A stretch of 64,000 bases of DNA. Origin: Sapria himalayana. Taxonomy: Eukaryota > Streptophyta > Magnoliopsida > Malpighiales > Rafflesiaceae. The notes beneath the pieces are model-generated. The model worked only from the letters and a program-made list of their open reading frames with translations, made no database searches and was not told the DNA's origin. Shown here one piece after another: positions 23,501 through 36,547 of this stretch; within the stretch, counting starts at the first letter, position 1, and every line of letters starts with the position of its first letter. Location of the stretch: contig JAREIK010000526.1 of assembly GCA_029783825.1 (NCBI GenBank), forward strand, positions 97,781 to 161,780, in the 5' to 3' direction. The translations under genes were made by a program, and so were the position numbers.

Positions 23501-26206
23501 GATGGTATTTATTCAAAAGCAAAAGTTTTCACCCTTCTATTCTTCCTCCGATGAAGCAGTCGAGAAGTCAATGAAAAAGGTACCATACCAGCGGGGGATA
23601 TCTCAATCGAAATTCTTCTACAAAAATGTGCTGAGTTGGAATCCCATTCTGAACGTGGATTCAAAGCTATTCTTTCTATAGCACTTTTTCTCGGGAATTT
23701 AGCTTAGCCCTTTAACCAGCACTTATCGAGGGAATTCTTTCTAAGCCGACAAAGGCACTGTTTGGCCTACCGACACCGTTCGCTAACCAGTTACCGTATG
23801 TTACCCTTCAGCCTTGTGAGTTACACATTGACTTTGACATATGCTATCAGACTATTGAGATGAAACCGAAACCAGAGTCGCCAAAGGCACTCTTCATTGT
23901 GTGCTCTGAGGAACTCCTGGTTAGAAGTAACCTTGAGTCCGTAGGGATATCGGTGTTGGCTACCGTTTAGGGCTCTTAGTCTCGCTGGACTGCTCGGCTC
24001 ATGCTTCTTCTCTATTCTCTGCGCGCTAGGCTTGAACCCTATTGTGATTGTGGTTAAAGAAAAGAGGAAGTCCCCCATACTTCACTTTTCCACTCATAGC
24101 TTAAGCTCTCAGACTATAGCTATTCTCACTAAACTGACGAAGACGGAACATCTTTGAATGAATCTGTTACTAAGCCGACTCTGTGCCCGCATCTATAGAC
24201 TGCATTGTTGATACTGGACACGGTAACTTAACTGCTTATTATTGTGTCGAAAGAGGAAAAACATAGCTTTTAAACTACTAACTTAAGCTATCAGACTAGG
24301 GATCTTTGACCGTTAATGCTCCGTGGGCTTCATCTGTTAATAGCCCGCCTCTGTACCGCTCACGGAACTATTGATTGATTGATTGTGTTTACAGAGTAGC
24401 TTCTCCTTACAACTTTTCCTTTCCTCTTCTCGTGCCCTTTCCCAAGGGCCACGTCCTGAACTCTATTACCTTCTATTCGAATCGAACTCTGACACTGATT
24501 CCATTTCACTCCTTACATCCCCTAACTTTGACAAGGCAACAAACAAGTAAGCTCTTAGCGCTTCTTTGGCAAAGGCTACTTGCTCGCGGTATACTTTGCT
24601 AGCTTTATTGCTATTGCTGGCTCTAAGCCTACCTCCTTGACTACACGCCTGTCTTCCTTGACAGAAGAAGCAGTGCAGTAAGCGTCTCCAGACATAGAAA
24701 GTAGGCAATCACTTACCCTGCATTAGTAGAGTGAGGAGTGAACGGACTCAAATACATCAGGAGGGGCTCAGGCTTCTAAGGAAGGATAATGGGAATTGGC
24801 ACCGTTCCTGATGTGAGAGCTTGACTGATGCTATTCTACCTTGCCCTTTTATTTACTGATGTAAAGTAGGAATGCCCACTTAGAGGTTTCCGAATAGTCA
24901 CGCTTTACCGCATTGTCTCATTGGTAAGGGGGCTATGAGCTAAGCTATACTTGTCATCGCTGACCCCGCGGAGAACCAAACCACCTAATGTTGTACTAGA
25001 CTAGCTACTGTATGGCGCAAAAAAGAGCATATAAAGGGAGTGCTTGGTGAATCCAAATGCTTGCGAGAAGCATCTGTTCTGCTTTATCCTTTGACTTTTT
25101 TTATGTAATAATAAATTGATCCATTGGTCTTTCTATGCTCGATCTCTACTCCCCTAAAGGCTACTCTCCTTTCTACCGAGCAAGCTCCATTCATGCCCAA
25201 CCATCGCACACAAGAGACAGCCCTTCGGACCTATGGCGAACCAGTATCGTACTCTAGGGAGGTCTAGTGAGAGCAAATGATCAAGCAAGAATCTACATCC
25301 GTAGATGCATTTCGTTGACTAGTGAAGGGAGTAAACCCTTGGGACTCACGTTGCCACTGGGGTCGCTCATCTTACTCTAGGGTAACACTATCTATGGAAA
25401 GATGAATGGTTGTGCTTCACTAGAAAAGTCAATGCACCTACAACTCGATCTACTAGCGCTCTCTTCGATCCTTCCAGGTCAAGACCTTCGCTTTAAGACC
25501 ACTTTTTGATCAGTTCGTCCCAGCATCTCACCTATCTTTGATGTGATGAAAGAAGCCAAAAAGCAAGTTTAGGTAGAAAGAACAGCCAGGCCAGTGTCAG
25601 AGAGATGACTTCTGTTGAACTCTTCCTTTACATGAAGGGAATGAATGGCTTAATGGAATTGAATCCGGGATCCAAGTAGATTAGGTTAAGGAAAGCATGA
25701 GTTCAACCCTTTTCTCATTCTCATCGGGCTAGGATCGATAGCCGTTCGACCTGCCCTTGATCCTCACCCAGGGAAGTGCAGTCAGATTCATAATCCCCAA
25801 TGTGTTGGTCTTGACCTTCACTTCGAGGGACAAGCACCGCATCTAGGTAAGCGGCATCTAATTTAATTGATTCACCAGTTGATTGATTTGCATTTCCTTA
25901 TGTAAAAAAGAGCGGGAAATACGGGATAGCTTCTACTTGAAAATCATACCTGAAAAAGACTCCCCTTACTTACTTATCGATAACTACCACTACACTACGA
26001 GGGCATACTCTTCTATCAGGGTATGAGAACAGGCTGCGAAACTGGCTGGAGAACGGATGCAAAACCTTACTGGACTTATTTTCTACTGTCACAGGCATTG
26101 AATAAAAGAGAAAAAACCGTTACACTTAAACTTTCGAGATGAAAGCGGTGTGCTTGGTCTTCTCTTCCTGAAAGAATGTTTCTTTCCCAACAGAACTAGG
26201 AAATAT

Positions 26207-26219
26207 ACCGCTCCGTGGG
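26207..26219 (+). repeat. 13-bp dispersed repeat ACCGCTCCGTGGG
   Basis: Exact family member, plus orientation, followed by C. Confidence 0.8.
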
Positions 26220-26817
26220 CCCTAGTTAGTTCCTGCCATCTATGCTGCTTCCCCTACTGATAGGTGATCAATGGAGACAAATGCTTTTGACTTTCTTGCC
26301 CTCGGCTGAACTTCCTTAATCCCGGCTTCACTAAAACCACCTCACGGTCCTATGCCTCGAAGCTGCCTTTCTTAACTGGACGAATAGGAGAGTCGGAAGG
26401 GCTTGGCTGATGGACTAGTTAGAGTTTTTGGACGAAAGAGTTCAAATCAATCGAATCAAAGACTTGTTGCCTTGCAGTTTCAAGCTTAGCTCGTCTTTCC
26501 TTCTATGATTCTGAACATAGTAACTAGTTAACGGAGTGAAAGAGCTTAAATAGTCTATGCCGTTGCAGGTCCTTTATTTAGGAATGCTAAATCTGAACCG
26601 ATTTACAAGTCAAGTCTTCTTAGTCTGCATCCATTCCTTAATCCCTTGAGTACAAAGGGATAGGCATAAGCTGTTACAGTCTCCGCTGCTATTGATATTG
26701 AATGCCCTGCTAGTCTGAGTGCTACAGAAGTAGCTACAACCCAGGTGATGAAAAGGATCTCTTCGGTAAAGACTAGCTCCCTAGCTTTTTGAAAAGAGAG
26801 GAGCACTGTTCAAACTG

Positions 26818-26903
26818 CCTTAGCCTGCTAACAGTACAGGCCTTACTTGACTGCTACAACTTAGATAGAAAGCATAAAGAGAAAGCATTGGTAGCGTACT
26901 GCC
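26818..26903 (+). repeat. Decayed dispersed repeat, copy 2 (partner 15026-15126)
   Basis: Shares CCTTAGCCTGCTAACA, CCTTACTTGACTG and CATAAAGAGAAAGCATTGGT with copy 1; about ten bases after the first block and a few more in the middle are lost here. Confidence 0.7.
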
Positions 26904-29335
26904 TTGCCCAGAATAGCAGGACGGATACCGAGAGACTGCTTGAAAGCGCTTTGCTACTCCTTCGCTTGGAATGAACCCGCGTTGGAGAGCTTGAAAGCGG
27001 CTTGGCTGGCACTCATTCATACTAAAAGAGATTGGACTGAAACCGTGCTACTAGGCCGTCATTCCCTCTTCCTTCTCGTTCTTCCCCTAATCTCACTTCC
27101 TTTTCCTCTATCTATAGCTCTTGTACTTACGGGGGGAACACTTGATTATCTTCTTAGAGGGAAAGCACTTGATTTCTTATCGTTAGCCCCTTGAACTGAA
27201 CCTAGCCTGCCCGATCCGACCTTGACCCATATGGCTTTCCTACTAGCTTTCTGTCAATATATTCACTGGAAATCGAATAGGAAACATATGGCACTGCAAC
27301 AGGCTGCTCGGCTGAATGGAAGCACGACTGACACTACCTCAAAGGCCTGACCACTTAGAGAGCGAAGACAGGCCTCTCACGCGATTCAGTTTGATCCCAC
27401 TCGATAGATTCACCTTTCGGGACAGGCTAGACTGGATGAAACAAGCAACGACTCACTCGGCTATATAGGAGGAATAGAATTCGGAGGACTTCAGACTAGC
27501 TGTACTCTTTGATTGCCATTGGCCTAAAATGCTCGCTTTCTATCTCACTTGTTTGCTAGTGCTGTTACGGGCACTGCTTCTTATTGAGTAGGCAGGAAAG
27601 ATAGAAAGGGACTAAAGGGAATGCCACTACTGGTAGGGGCACGGAAACTTCAAGTAGTACTGCTGGCATGGAACTGGCTCTCTCACAAGATTGCTCCTGA
27701 GGGACTTCTACTTATACCTCTAGTGGTAGGGAGACAAGCGAAAAGGGGGGCTACGGATGGATGAGACTGCAATGCAAACCTCATGGAAGATAGAAGAAAG
27801 ACATTCTGAATAGAGGGGCGAAAGACAAAGGGACTCTCACAATAGGGAGAGGGACTATGAATAAGCACTCTTTATCTTTAAAGGATAGGAACTATTAACC
27901 ATGAGATTTCCCCACGGGGTGGTACATAGTCCTCTTAATAGATAAAGCCCGGGGGACTAGGGAACTACCGGAAATATACTACTATAAAGGGGACTGGAAC
28001 TCAAATGGGATCGATTTACCTTAAGGCTTACAGGAAACTTCCACTAGAGGGGCTAGTAACTAGATAGGTTTTAGAAAGGACAGCACATAGAAATGGGGGT
28101 CAAAGGAAATGCGTTCATGAGTTACACCATTTATCTATGCATAGTAGGAAACGAAAATCTACTTGGGCCAGTAGATCTTTTCACCATGATCCCGGACCAC
28201 TAAAGGATAGCTAATCCTGCCTATCTCATACAAAGTGTGATAATGCTATACTCGACTGCTAATAAATGCCTATTTGAAAGACTACGGAAGGGGATAAGAG
28301 GATAATAAGGGGATAAAAGGGGATAATAAGTAGAGCAAATGAAAGAGCTTTTGTTTGCCCTATCCCTAGCTTTATCATATAATATACTTTCCACTCCATC
28401 ATCACATAAGGAGAAATCCTCAGAACTGGAAATTGCTTCCTTGGCAGAAGGAATCCAACTCCAAGGGTCTCCGCCCTACAAACAGAAGTGGAGTAGAGGT
28501 GGGGCTTTAGAAGAAATGGTGGGGTCCCTTAAAGGGTAAGGCAACAAGGAAGAGGCCGAACCAGATACTTCCCCATTTCCAATGACACTGTGCAGAGCCT
28601 TAGCCAGAGCTAGCCTGCCGTGGCTACTAAATCTGCAGCTACGTCTGCTACTAAGGGCTCTTGCTTTCCTACTTAAATGTAATTGGTATATAGAACGTCT
28701 ACAGAGACTGGAAGGGATGCCGTGTGCTATGGAACAGGATTTGCGCCTGTCCAGGTCAAGATCCAAAGCCATCACCTATAGGGGCCCATTCATTTTCCAT
28801 ATCCAGTTGGAGTTTGAGCTGCAGGAGGAAAGGCAGAGGCTTAAGAGGCAAAGGTCACGGTCGCCTGACATGAAAAAAAGAGGAAACATAGACAATAGCA
28901 GTGGGTTACTCGGTTGAAGCAAGAGAGGCATAGATAGTCGTGGCAAAGCTATAAGTCACAAATGCTATACAAATATATGATCCCGTGCCTGCAGGAGCAG
29001 CATCAAAGTGAGAAGCATCAATTGAGGTGGATCCGAAACCACCAGCAGAGAAAGCAGCAGAAAGGAAGGTAGCAGCAGTTCAAGATGTAGCTGACTAACA
29101 ACGGATTCAGTGGCAAGGTCTCTAGGCACAGATCGAGATTGAGTCCATGTTCGAGAGCATGCATTAAAGCCAGAAGCAAAGGTAGAGGTAGCGGGTTCAC
29201 CCGTTGATTCGGAACTAGAACCTACTATCGTTGGTTGCATACCGTGTTGTCCTCATTTACTCAGATGAAGTTGGAGCTCAAAAGCTTGTTCCAACATCCG
29301 AGCCAATTCGAGTACCGAAGCTCGCAGCAGAGCCT

Positions 29336-29366
29336 GCGGCAAAGGCAAAGGCAAAGGCAGAGTTTT
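29336..29366 (+). repeat. Short GGCAAA-type hexamer repeat
   Basis: About three to four tandem hexamers (GCGGCAAAGGCAAAGGCAAA) in an Ala/Lys-coding low-complexity context. Confidence 0.6.
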
Positions 29367-30480
29367 TGGTTACATTTCTAGTTGCAGTTCGAGAACCAAT
29401 GCCAGTGGATCCCACAGAGGTAAAGGTTGGAGCAAAGATGGCAGCTGCTGGAGCATAGTAGGTAGCTAGAGCATAGGCAGAAACAAAGCAAGAGAGGCTA
29501 GCGAATAAGCAAACAAGGACTCTACTACCCAAAGACAGCTACTACTAAAAAAGAAAGACTAAGGAGTAGAACGGAGCAAAAGAGTTAAGGAAAAAGGCTC
29601 TAGAGAGAATGGTATAGTAAGCTATAAATTTGTAATCAGTCGGGGAAAAGAAAGAAGGGGCGTAACAAGAGGCAAAGAAAAGCGAAAGCAGTGGGCGGGT
29701 AAGACACATCCAACCTAGTAGGCCACCCAGTCCCTTGAGGATTAATTGCGAGGAAGATTCTCAACGAATGAATCAGTGAGATCAACTGCGCTAGAGGATA
29801 GCAAGTTAAAAAGTCTTTCCCGGCTACGTGTTAATAAATGGAATGGTGGGCTGACCATTCTCCTTTTTTAGTAAGTTAGATTCTTGTCAAACCAAACAAC
29901 AAGGAAAGGAAAGAGAAATGCCATATGAACTATCATTCTTTATCCGTCTTTTCCAGAGTCAACAACAAAGATAGAGAAAGGAAGAAACACAATCACTAGA
30001 CTACAGCTCTTACTTATACTCGTCCATCGCCCTACCACACCGTTCGAGAGCCATACCCATAGCTCTCTCTCTACTACTGATTGGAAAGCAAAGAGAAAAG
30101 AGGAAGAGAATAACCTAAATGCTACTCTACTATTCCTTCTTCTCTCAGTGTATTCCATATACGGAACTAGAAAGCGACCAAGAGGAAGACAGCAAACAAG
30201 ATTCGTTGTTTAACTCCCGCCTGCAGGCGGCCCCTTCGGTAACCCGTTCACTAAAAGATAACCGAGAACCCAAAGGTTGTCCCGCTACGAAAGACACCTA
30301 AGATAGAGCCTTATTAACAAAGGTTACCTAAATATGTTCATTGCCAATGTGGAATAAAGAAAGAAAGGAATGATCAAATAGGTACTACATCACCTCAAAC
30401 AGAAGCAACAACGGCCATATATCCCTTCAAGTCAAAGGAGAAACAGTATAATAGCTAATCACTCGTGCGAGTAAGTCAGG

Positions 30481-30840
30481 TTGGAAGAAAGGTTACGAAA
30501 AGTGAAAAGTAATGTGGGGACTACTAAAGCACAGCTAAATTCAATTTACACAAGGAAGAAAGATAGGGGATTTGAACTCTTTCGAGATCGAAGAATAGCC
30601 CTAGTTAGGATCTCTGTCCCCTTCTTAAACTATGGCATGCCTCCTCTTCTACAGAAGGGGATTCTCGAACAAAGGAAAGCCCGTCTTTTTTCCTACCTTC
30701 TTCTTTCAAAAGGCAAGGAAAGCCTCAACCTTATCTTATCCTTATTGGAGCTCGTGTCTTACTTCTCTATTGATCTGACCCTCAAAAGGGCTCGATTGAG
30801 ACATAGAGTCAAGGTGCGAATCGATAGTTTAAAAGGCTGA
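30481..30840 (+). CDS. Unrecognised basic ORF of 119 codons
   Basis: Open frame whose first possible start is TTG; the product is Lys/Arg-rich (RKVKSNVGTTKAQLN, LKRARLRHRVKVRIDSLKG) with a Leu-rich stretch (LNLILSLLELVSYF). It resembles a ribosomal-protein-like basic composition, but I can match it to no family and there is no ATG at the start. Low confidence that it is expressed. Confidence 0.25.
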   Translation: MEERLRKVKSNVGTTKAQLNSIYTRKKDRGFELFRDRRIALVRISVPFLNYGMPPLLQKGILEQRKARLFSYLLLSKGKESLNLILSLLELVSYFSIDLTLKRARLRHRVKVRIDSLKG

Positions 30841-31481
30841 TTCCGAGACTGGTCTAGATCAAAATTCAGACTTATATCCACACCTTTAGCTAAATATCCC
30901 CATTGTCCAATATTCTTGTAATGGAGATATTCTTTTATGTCATTTCCGGTAAGAAAGGGGATCTATTTTCGAACATAATATGTGCGCCATGCCATGGATT
31001 CTATAATACTAGATTATGCTAGCTTTGCTCTTGCTCGTCAGTAGAAGATATCCAAAGTCAGGGCTATTCCCAGTTCAGGTCACACAAGGCTAAGCTCCTG
31101 GGAGAGGACTACCTCACTTGACTAGAAAAGCAAAGGGCCTAACGATTCTCTATTCTCTATGAAAATTCTTGTCTCACTTTCTCTCCCGTCTGAGACCTGG
31201 TAGTCTTAAGTAGGGACATCCCACCCGTGGATATAAACCTCCGAGAAGACCCGGGAAGATCCGATGCTTCTTACGCTCAGCTACTATTCTTCCTAACATT
31301 GGTATGAGATTGCTACTATTGGGATATCTCTGGACTTGCTTAACTGCACTAGTGAAAGTCCCTATCTGCCTTCATTAAAGTGCAGTTTCCCTCCACACTA
31401 TCCCTAAGGATAGAAAGTGACTAGTGGTTGAGTTACCTAATTCCGTTCCTAAGACTCTGTCTTCAACTCTTTCGAAAGAAC

Positions 31482-31551
31482 AATTCCAGGAAGTGGTATG
31501 AGAAGTGTCAGCAAGCCTTCGAGCAGATCCACGAATCCTTTTTCTGTCAAT
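31482..31551 (+). pseudogene. Ty3/gypsy polyprotein fragment (RT/RNase H junction)
   Basis: Reads KWYEKCQQAFEQIHESF, matching the W..EC..AFE.IK motif that follows the reverse transcriptase in gypsy elements. The match is only about 20 residues and is lost after a TGA. Confidence 0.5.
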
Positions 31552-32484
31552 GAATCCTAGGTCGGAGATTTCTGCTTCCCCATGAAAGCTGTGGGAGTAG
31601 GTATTGAAGCTTAGACTATGCCTTATGGAGGCCTAACGAGTGATAAATACCTGACGAGGGCTAATTCATGCAAGGCACGAACGGTAGAAGAAGAACTAAG
31701 GAGGGTTAGGGGGAATTCTGCCAATTCCATGACTTGACTGACTTCAGACTGGACTGGAATGAACCATCCAATGAATCTTTTCTTCAAGGCTTCCCGCCTA
31801 AGGACTTTAGGGCTTACTTGTTAGAGTAAGGAAAAACTGAACTTGCTTTCTCCCGGGATTATCTTATCTAAGCATTTTCCTGAAAGCACTTACTCAATGC
31901 CAAACCCTACTGACTGAATGGCTTCCCCTCCCTCTTCCGGGCTTTATTGCCAAAAGTTATTCTAGCTTGAATTGAAATGGAACCAACTGAAATCCGAATC
32001 CAATCCAGATGCCAATCAAATGAGTTTGATTTTCCGCAGCTGGAAGTCAAGCTTTGATGCGAGAAAAGGAAGTCAAGCTAGCAGCGTATTCGCCGACAGA
32101 GAAAGAGAAGACCCTATCTTGGACTTGCAAGCTCTCTCGAGGGATTTTAGCAAGCTTTCGAGAAAGTTTAGATCCCATCCTTCGAGTTATAGTTTCTTTT
32201 GTCCGATTCAGGCTGATTGGATTAGTTCACTGAGGCTAAAAGAAGGCGGAAAACACTCGGGGAGAGACTAAACCATGAAAATATGAATAGTGAATGCCCC
32301 GGGAGACACGCACGGTACTTACCGGTGCTATCGGGCCTCGGATAAAATAACTAGTATCCGAGAATAGATAGGGAAATGCCGGTATAAGCGACGATGGCAG
32401 AATACGAGCTTGAATTTGATGAATGAAAAGCCGATTTACTGAATTAGTAACCTTGAATAGGAGATTAAAGCCACTCTCCTATGA

Positions 32485-32600
32485 GGGAAAATAGTCAGGG
32501 TTCGCCTTCCGGCCATTCAAAAGGACGGCAGAGAAAGCATGTGCCTTGACTTTTGCGACCTCAACAAATCCAGTCCCAAGGCTGACTTCATGTTCTAACT
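32485..32600 (+). pseudogene. Ty3/gypsy reverse transcriptase fragment
   Basis: Plus-strand reading KIVRVRLPAIQKDGRES followed by MCLDFCDLNKSSPKADF corresponds to the conserved gypsy RT block (VPV.KKDG..R.CVDYRDLN...PKD.FPLP). The match ends at TAA just past it. The catalytic YVDD region is absent. Such scraps are common in angiosperm mitochondrial genomes and come from the nucleus. Confidence 0.75.
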
Positions 32601-33508
32601 CACACAGCGGATATGCGAAATTTCCTAACTCTCCTCTCCGTGGGACCAGGCGGTCCTTCAACTAATTTAAGTGATTCAGCATGTCTTAGAAGGAAAGTCA
32701 TCTCACTGAACATTGGATTATATACAACCTCATTACAACCAATCCATCGTATACATTTACATGCAAAATCTTTCTCCCCATTCTATTCTCTTAGGGCAAT
32801 GGCAAGGATCAGGATCAGAGCTCCCCTACCAATCCCCCTCATCAGAATAGTATGTGGTCGAATCTATTGCAGCTTTCGACTGGGTTGTGGTCCGTCGAGG
32901 TTAAATAAATTTTTGACTAAAGGAAGAACTGAATTGAAGAGTCTAGAATCTGGAATGAGGCAAGGTTATTCCTTTCTATTCTAGTAGTAGAGGCCCGAGA
33001 CTTTCCTTTGACGAATGTTTCCCTGTCCCCACCCTTTCCTTTCCGCCTTTGCTTTGAATTAGCTACTTTCAGGGGGAGTGGGGATTTGCTACCTTCTCTT
33101 CTGCCTCCACTGCTTCCACTTACACTTCTCCTACACTGATTAGTCTAGTTTTGTTTGCCCCCGGAGAGTATCACCGTGAATTATTACTCATATATATCAG
33201 CTATATCAGCCAGAGAAGCCTGTGACTCATACACCATCAACCATAGTGTATAACTTCGTCTAACACCAGATCTTTTTGAAGCTCAGCCAGGACCTGAAAG
33301 AGATCAGTAAACCAACGCTTCTCCCTCTCCAGACTCAAGCCATGATCCAGTTCTAGAAAACATGCCTGAGGTAGGCCATTCCTCTCGTCCTGTTCCAGGC
33401 TTTGGTTTCATGCAATTCGCTACGCTCCTTGTCATCGTGTATATCTTGCTAGTCTCTCTTCTCTATAAAAGAACCCGATTCCTTTTAGGAAGCGTCCTCT
33501 CAATCATG

Positions 33509-33831
33509 TTGGAGAGAGACCATGGTTGAAGAGCTACAAGCTCTTGAAAGAAATAAATCCTACCTGGGAGTTGATTTGGTTCCTTTAAGGGTAAGCGATC
33601 GATTTGAAACAAGTAGGTGTACAAGGTAAAGCATAAAGCAGATGGCTCCTTTTTTTTTCTAGAGGTACAAACGGCTTGTAGCAAAAGGCTTTGCTCAAGA
33701 ATATTGGATAGATTTTGAGGAAACATTCAGTCCAGTTGTGAAGATTAGGACTTTACTGGCTATTGCAGCATCAAAGAAGTGGTCCCTATACCAGCTAGAT
33801 GTGAAAAATGCCTTCCTACACGGAGAAAACA
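33509..33831 (+). pseudogene. Ty1/copia reverse transcriptase fragment
   Basis: Successive frames give the copia RT N-terminal region: VEELQALERNKSY, a frameshifted WELIWFL segment, VYKVKHKADGS (with TAG for the expected Trp before it), [43 protein letters not shown] and VKNAFLHGE. Two or more frameshifts and stops interrupt it, and homology ends at HGE; the frame continues (to 34055) in unrelated sequence. The YVDD motif is lost. Confidence 0.88.
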
Positions 33832-34017
33832 TTGCATTAGTAGGATCCACCCCATGTGATCAGTCATTCAGTGCAATAAGAGGGGCCCATAGCAATGAAC
33901 GTTTAAATAAGATTCACTTCATTCTGTACGGGATAAGGAGCGAAAAGTGCAGCATGGCAATCGGAGATTTAGTAATAAATTGGATAGAGAGATTCGTGAG
34001 TAGTGGTTTCTTAGAGG

Positions 34018-34030
34018 CCCACGGAGCGGT
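34018..34030 (-). repeat. 13-bp dispersed repeat (CCCACGGAGCGGT on plus)
   Basis: Exact family member in minus orientation, a few bases before the end of the open frame that runs out of the copia fragment. Confidence 0.8.
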
Positions 34031-35067
34031 AAGAAGCAAGGCAGGGGCGATATAAGAGAAAGAAGTCAGTGCTACTTTTGCTGTTACAGAATCTAGTCTT
34101 TGCTTAGCTGCAATCCTTCCTGCTCTAGTTCGACTAGCTTTCCTTTCATGTGGTTCAGTCTTGGTGTGAACAAAAGGCGGGCGTAAGCACAGTTCTCTCG
34201 TTCCGGCTTAGCCTACCATACCATGGGAAGGGGCTTACTTGATGGCAGGTTGCCTTCTTCTATCCTTACCTTGCTTCCTTTAGGCCTGGGATTACTATCT
34301 CCTTACTTAGGATCCAGATCCCTGGGGAGAAAAGAGAGACTCATTAGCTTATAGATTAGCTCGTGGGCTGGTTTGCTTCTTGGATACGGGTTCTACTACT
34401 ACTCCGGGTTAGAGCGCTGGATTAGGGGCTTACGGATAGGATAGAAGGCAGGGCTGCAGGGTTTTGCAAAGGGCTAGCTTCTTCCTATAAGGCTGGGCAC
34501 GTGGGAATGACTAGCTCTTGCTACAAAACTAGCACTTGGAAGTAATCTAGCTTTATCCTTTCTTGCATGGTTTTAGGGCACTTAGCTTATTCGTCAGCCC
34601 AGGGATAACTTTGAATCAACCCTACTCCTCCAAGGCTCATAGGCTTACTCACTACTTACTTCCAATACAACAAAACCTTACCCGTTGGAGAAAGAACCTT
34701 GCTAACTCTAGCCTTTGAACTTCCTCTTTAAAACCCATCGTTCTATAAAAATGCTTTTTTTCCAGACCTCGAGTTGGGAAGCGTGCTAGACCGTCAAACC
34801 CTGCCTGCAAGTAAATAATTCCCCGTTAACCTGGGATAGAGCTATAGAGCTAGAACGTGCAATTGTAGAGCGTAAGTTACCATGCGCTGGAGGAGCCGAA
34901 GGAAGAAATTCGAGAGGAGTAGGAGAACGAGCTATCGAGTCAGCTATCCCCTGGCTGTATCCAGCTTGGTTTGTTTTACTAACAGCAGCACCTGCCGTGG
35001 GCTTTACTGACTAACGAGTTCTCTATCGCTATCCGTCTAGAAGATTGCTTAAATGGTTTTTTTCCAG

Positions 35068-35125
35068 GAGACTGAATCATGTTGCTGATGCCTTGAGCGG
35101 CTAAGCTGAGTTAGCTGCATTAAAG
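35068..35125 (+). pseudogene. Ty3/gypsy RNase H C-terminal scrap
   Basis: Reads RRLNHVADALSG, stop, AEL, matching the N.VADALSR..EL signature that ends the gypsy RNase H domain. About 19 codons only, so moderate confidence. Confidence 0.6.
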
Positions 35126-36521
35126 CTGGACGAGCAGGCCAGCACAAGACAAGTGCCGCACGGACTGAGATCGCTAAGTCCGTGACAGCTAGCAAGCAGG
35201 CAAGCAAGAAGCCAAAAAAACGAGGATTGGATTTGATAAAGCGCGCTCAACGGCTTTCTTGGGCTTTTCGCGATGCCGAGATAACTAACTACCCCTCCTC
35301 CCAATGGGCATAGGGGTGACGTCATGTACGAAACTAAATAGTATACCACTTCTGGCTCGTCATGCTGCATCTTTTCCGAGACTAGGAAAGACTTTCGCCT
35401 GTTGCGTACCCTGCTTCCACTACTGTATGAATAGCATTTCCTGCTACGGTTTGAGCAGCAAACGGGGTGTCCCTCTTCTCTTTTGCCTTTGAATTCACAA
35501 GTACCTGCGTAGGACCAAGAAAGCCCCGACAAGAGTAGGCCAAACAAGCAACGGAATGAGCGCCTCGCCTTAAGGGCGTTAGCGCATCCTAGGGGTGAGG
35601 ATGGTTTTTTTGGCTCGCAGGGCCGATTTGACTGAAGCCCCCCTACAGATCTTTTGCATGCAACTTTCCTTCCTCCAGCAGTTCCTTATAGGATTTGGAA
35701 TGGAGACTGATTCATCCCATACCCCTATAATCTATAATAATGGTAGAGTAAGGGTGAAGGGTACCTTCCATGAATGGGACGGAGGAATAGATCGATACCG
35801 CCTTACCTGATAGGGGGAGAAGCGCCGGCCGAGCGGCGCAACGATCAGCGGAAAAGGACCCTCGGTTGCTGTTGCCAATAAGAGAGAACCGTCGTTGTTG
35901 CCGGTCTTTCCACCAATGAGCACTTGCTTCCCTTCACGCTGCAACCAAAGACCGCTTCGCTTGGTAAGAATCGAGACCCTTCGGTAGTCAACCTATGGTG
36001 ACCTTACATCAGGTTGGTTAGTCAAATAAATGGCAGCTACAGGAAGACATACTTAATGAAGCGGTGAAGCGGTCTAGCACTAACTAAAGGATAGCCATCG
36101 AGCCACTAAGGAATTGGTTCTGCTTGGAAAGGGTCTACCCAAAAAAGAGTGTGTTTCTTCAGCCCTTCATTATTATGGGGCGTATCTGAGCTCCTCCGCA
36201 TGCTACTTACGATGCCCTCTCTCATGCAATGCGATCGTAGCACACCTATGAAAGCAAGGTCTCGAACATAGGAAGAAAAAAGCTGTTCCCAACGGTCGTA
36301 CAATGCGGATCATGAGATGCATTTCGCACGCAACATTGAGATCATGTAACCATCCCAAACAACAGCAACAGAAACTAATGCAAAGGGGGGGGGGTCAGCA
36401 CAACCAATCCCCCTCCCGAATTATTGGCATATCCAATGTTCGAATTAGGTTCCTTTCGGATCGCATCTTACCGAGGAGATATACAGTAGCAGCGAGGGAA
36501 ACCCCAAAACATTTCTGCTTC

Positions 36522-36547
36522 ACCGCTCCGAGGGTGAGGATCAAGGG
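36522..36547 (+). repeat. Long-form GC-rich dispersed repeat (CCGAGGGTGAGGATCAAGGG)
   Basis: Here ACCGCTCCG, the first nine bases of the 13-bp family, is continued by AGGGTGAGGATCAAGGG instead of TGGG. Other copies of the continuation are at 50041-50060 and 60950-60969. Confidence 0.8.

Larger units (their letters stand above)
22173..30480. other. Long intergenic stretch with no recognised gene
   Basis: Holds copies or partial copies of the 13-bp GC-rich repeat (24318-24328 partial, 26207-26219 exact), a decayed repeat at 26818-26903, a small hairpin at 22368-22392 (CTATCTA...TAGATAG) and a (GATT)n run near 24371. The segment 28.3-29.5 kb is low in complexity: GGGGATAA-like units near 28300 and GGCAAA-type hexamers near 29338. 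Open frames below 112 codons (for example 28582-28917 plus, 29278-29532 minus with an Ala-rich product) are not convincing. I see nothing conserved. Confidence 0.5.
30841..33508. other. Intergenic sequence with Ty3/gypsy scraps
   Basis: Apart from the two gypsy fragments listed separately, I see an open frame of 99 codons at 31972-32271 and one of 123 codons at 32613-32984 (plus), neither with a recognisable domain; the latter directly follows the gypsy fragment and may be its decayed continuation. Confidence 0.45.

Noticed and set aside
35101..35547. 148-codon minus-strand frame
   Set aside because: Cys/Ser-rich product with no domain, antisense to the gypsy RNase H scrap at its C-terminal end; likely a chance frame.
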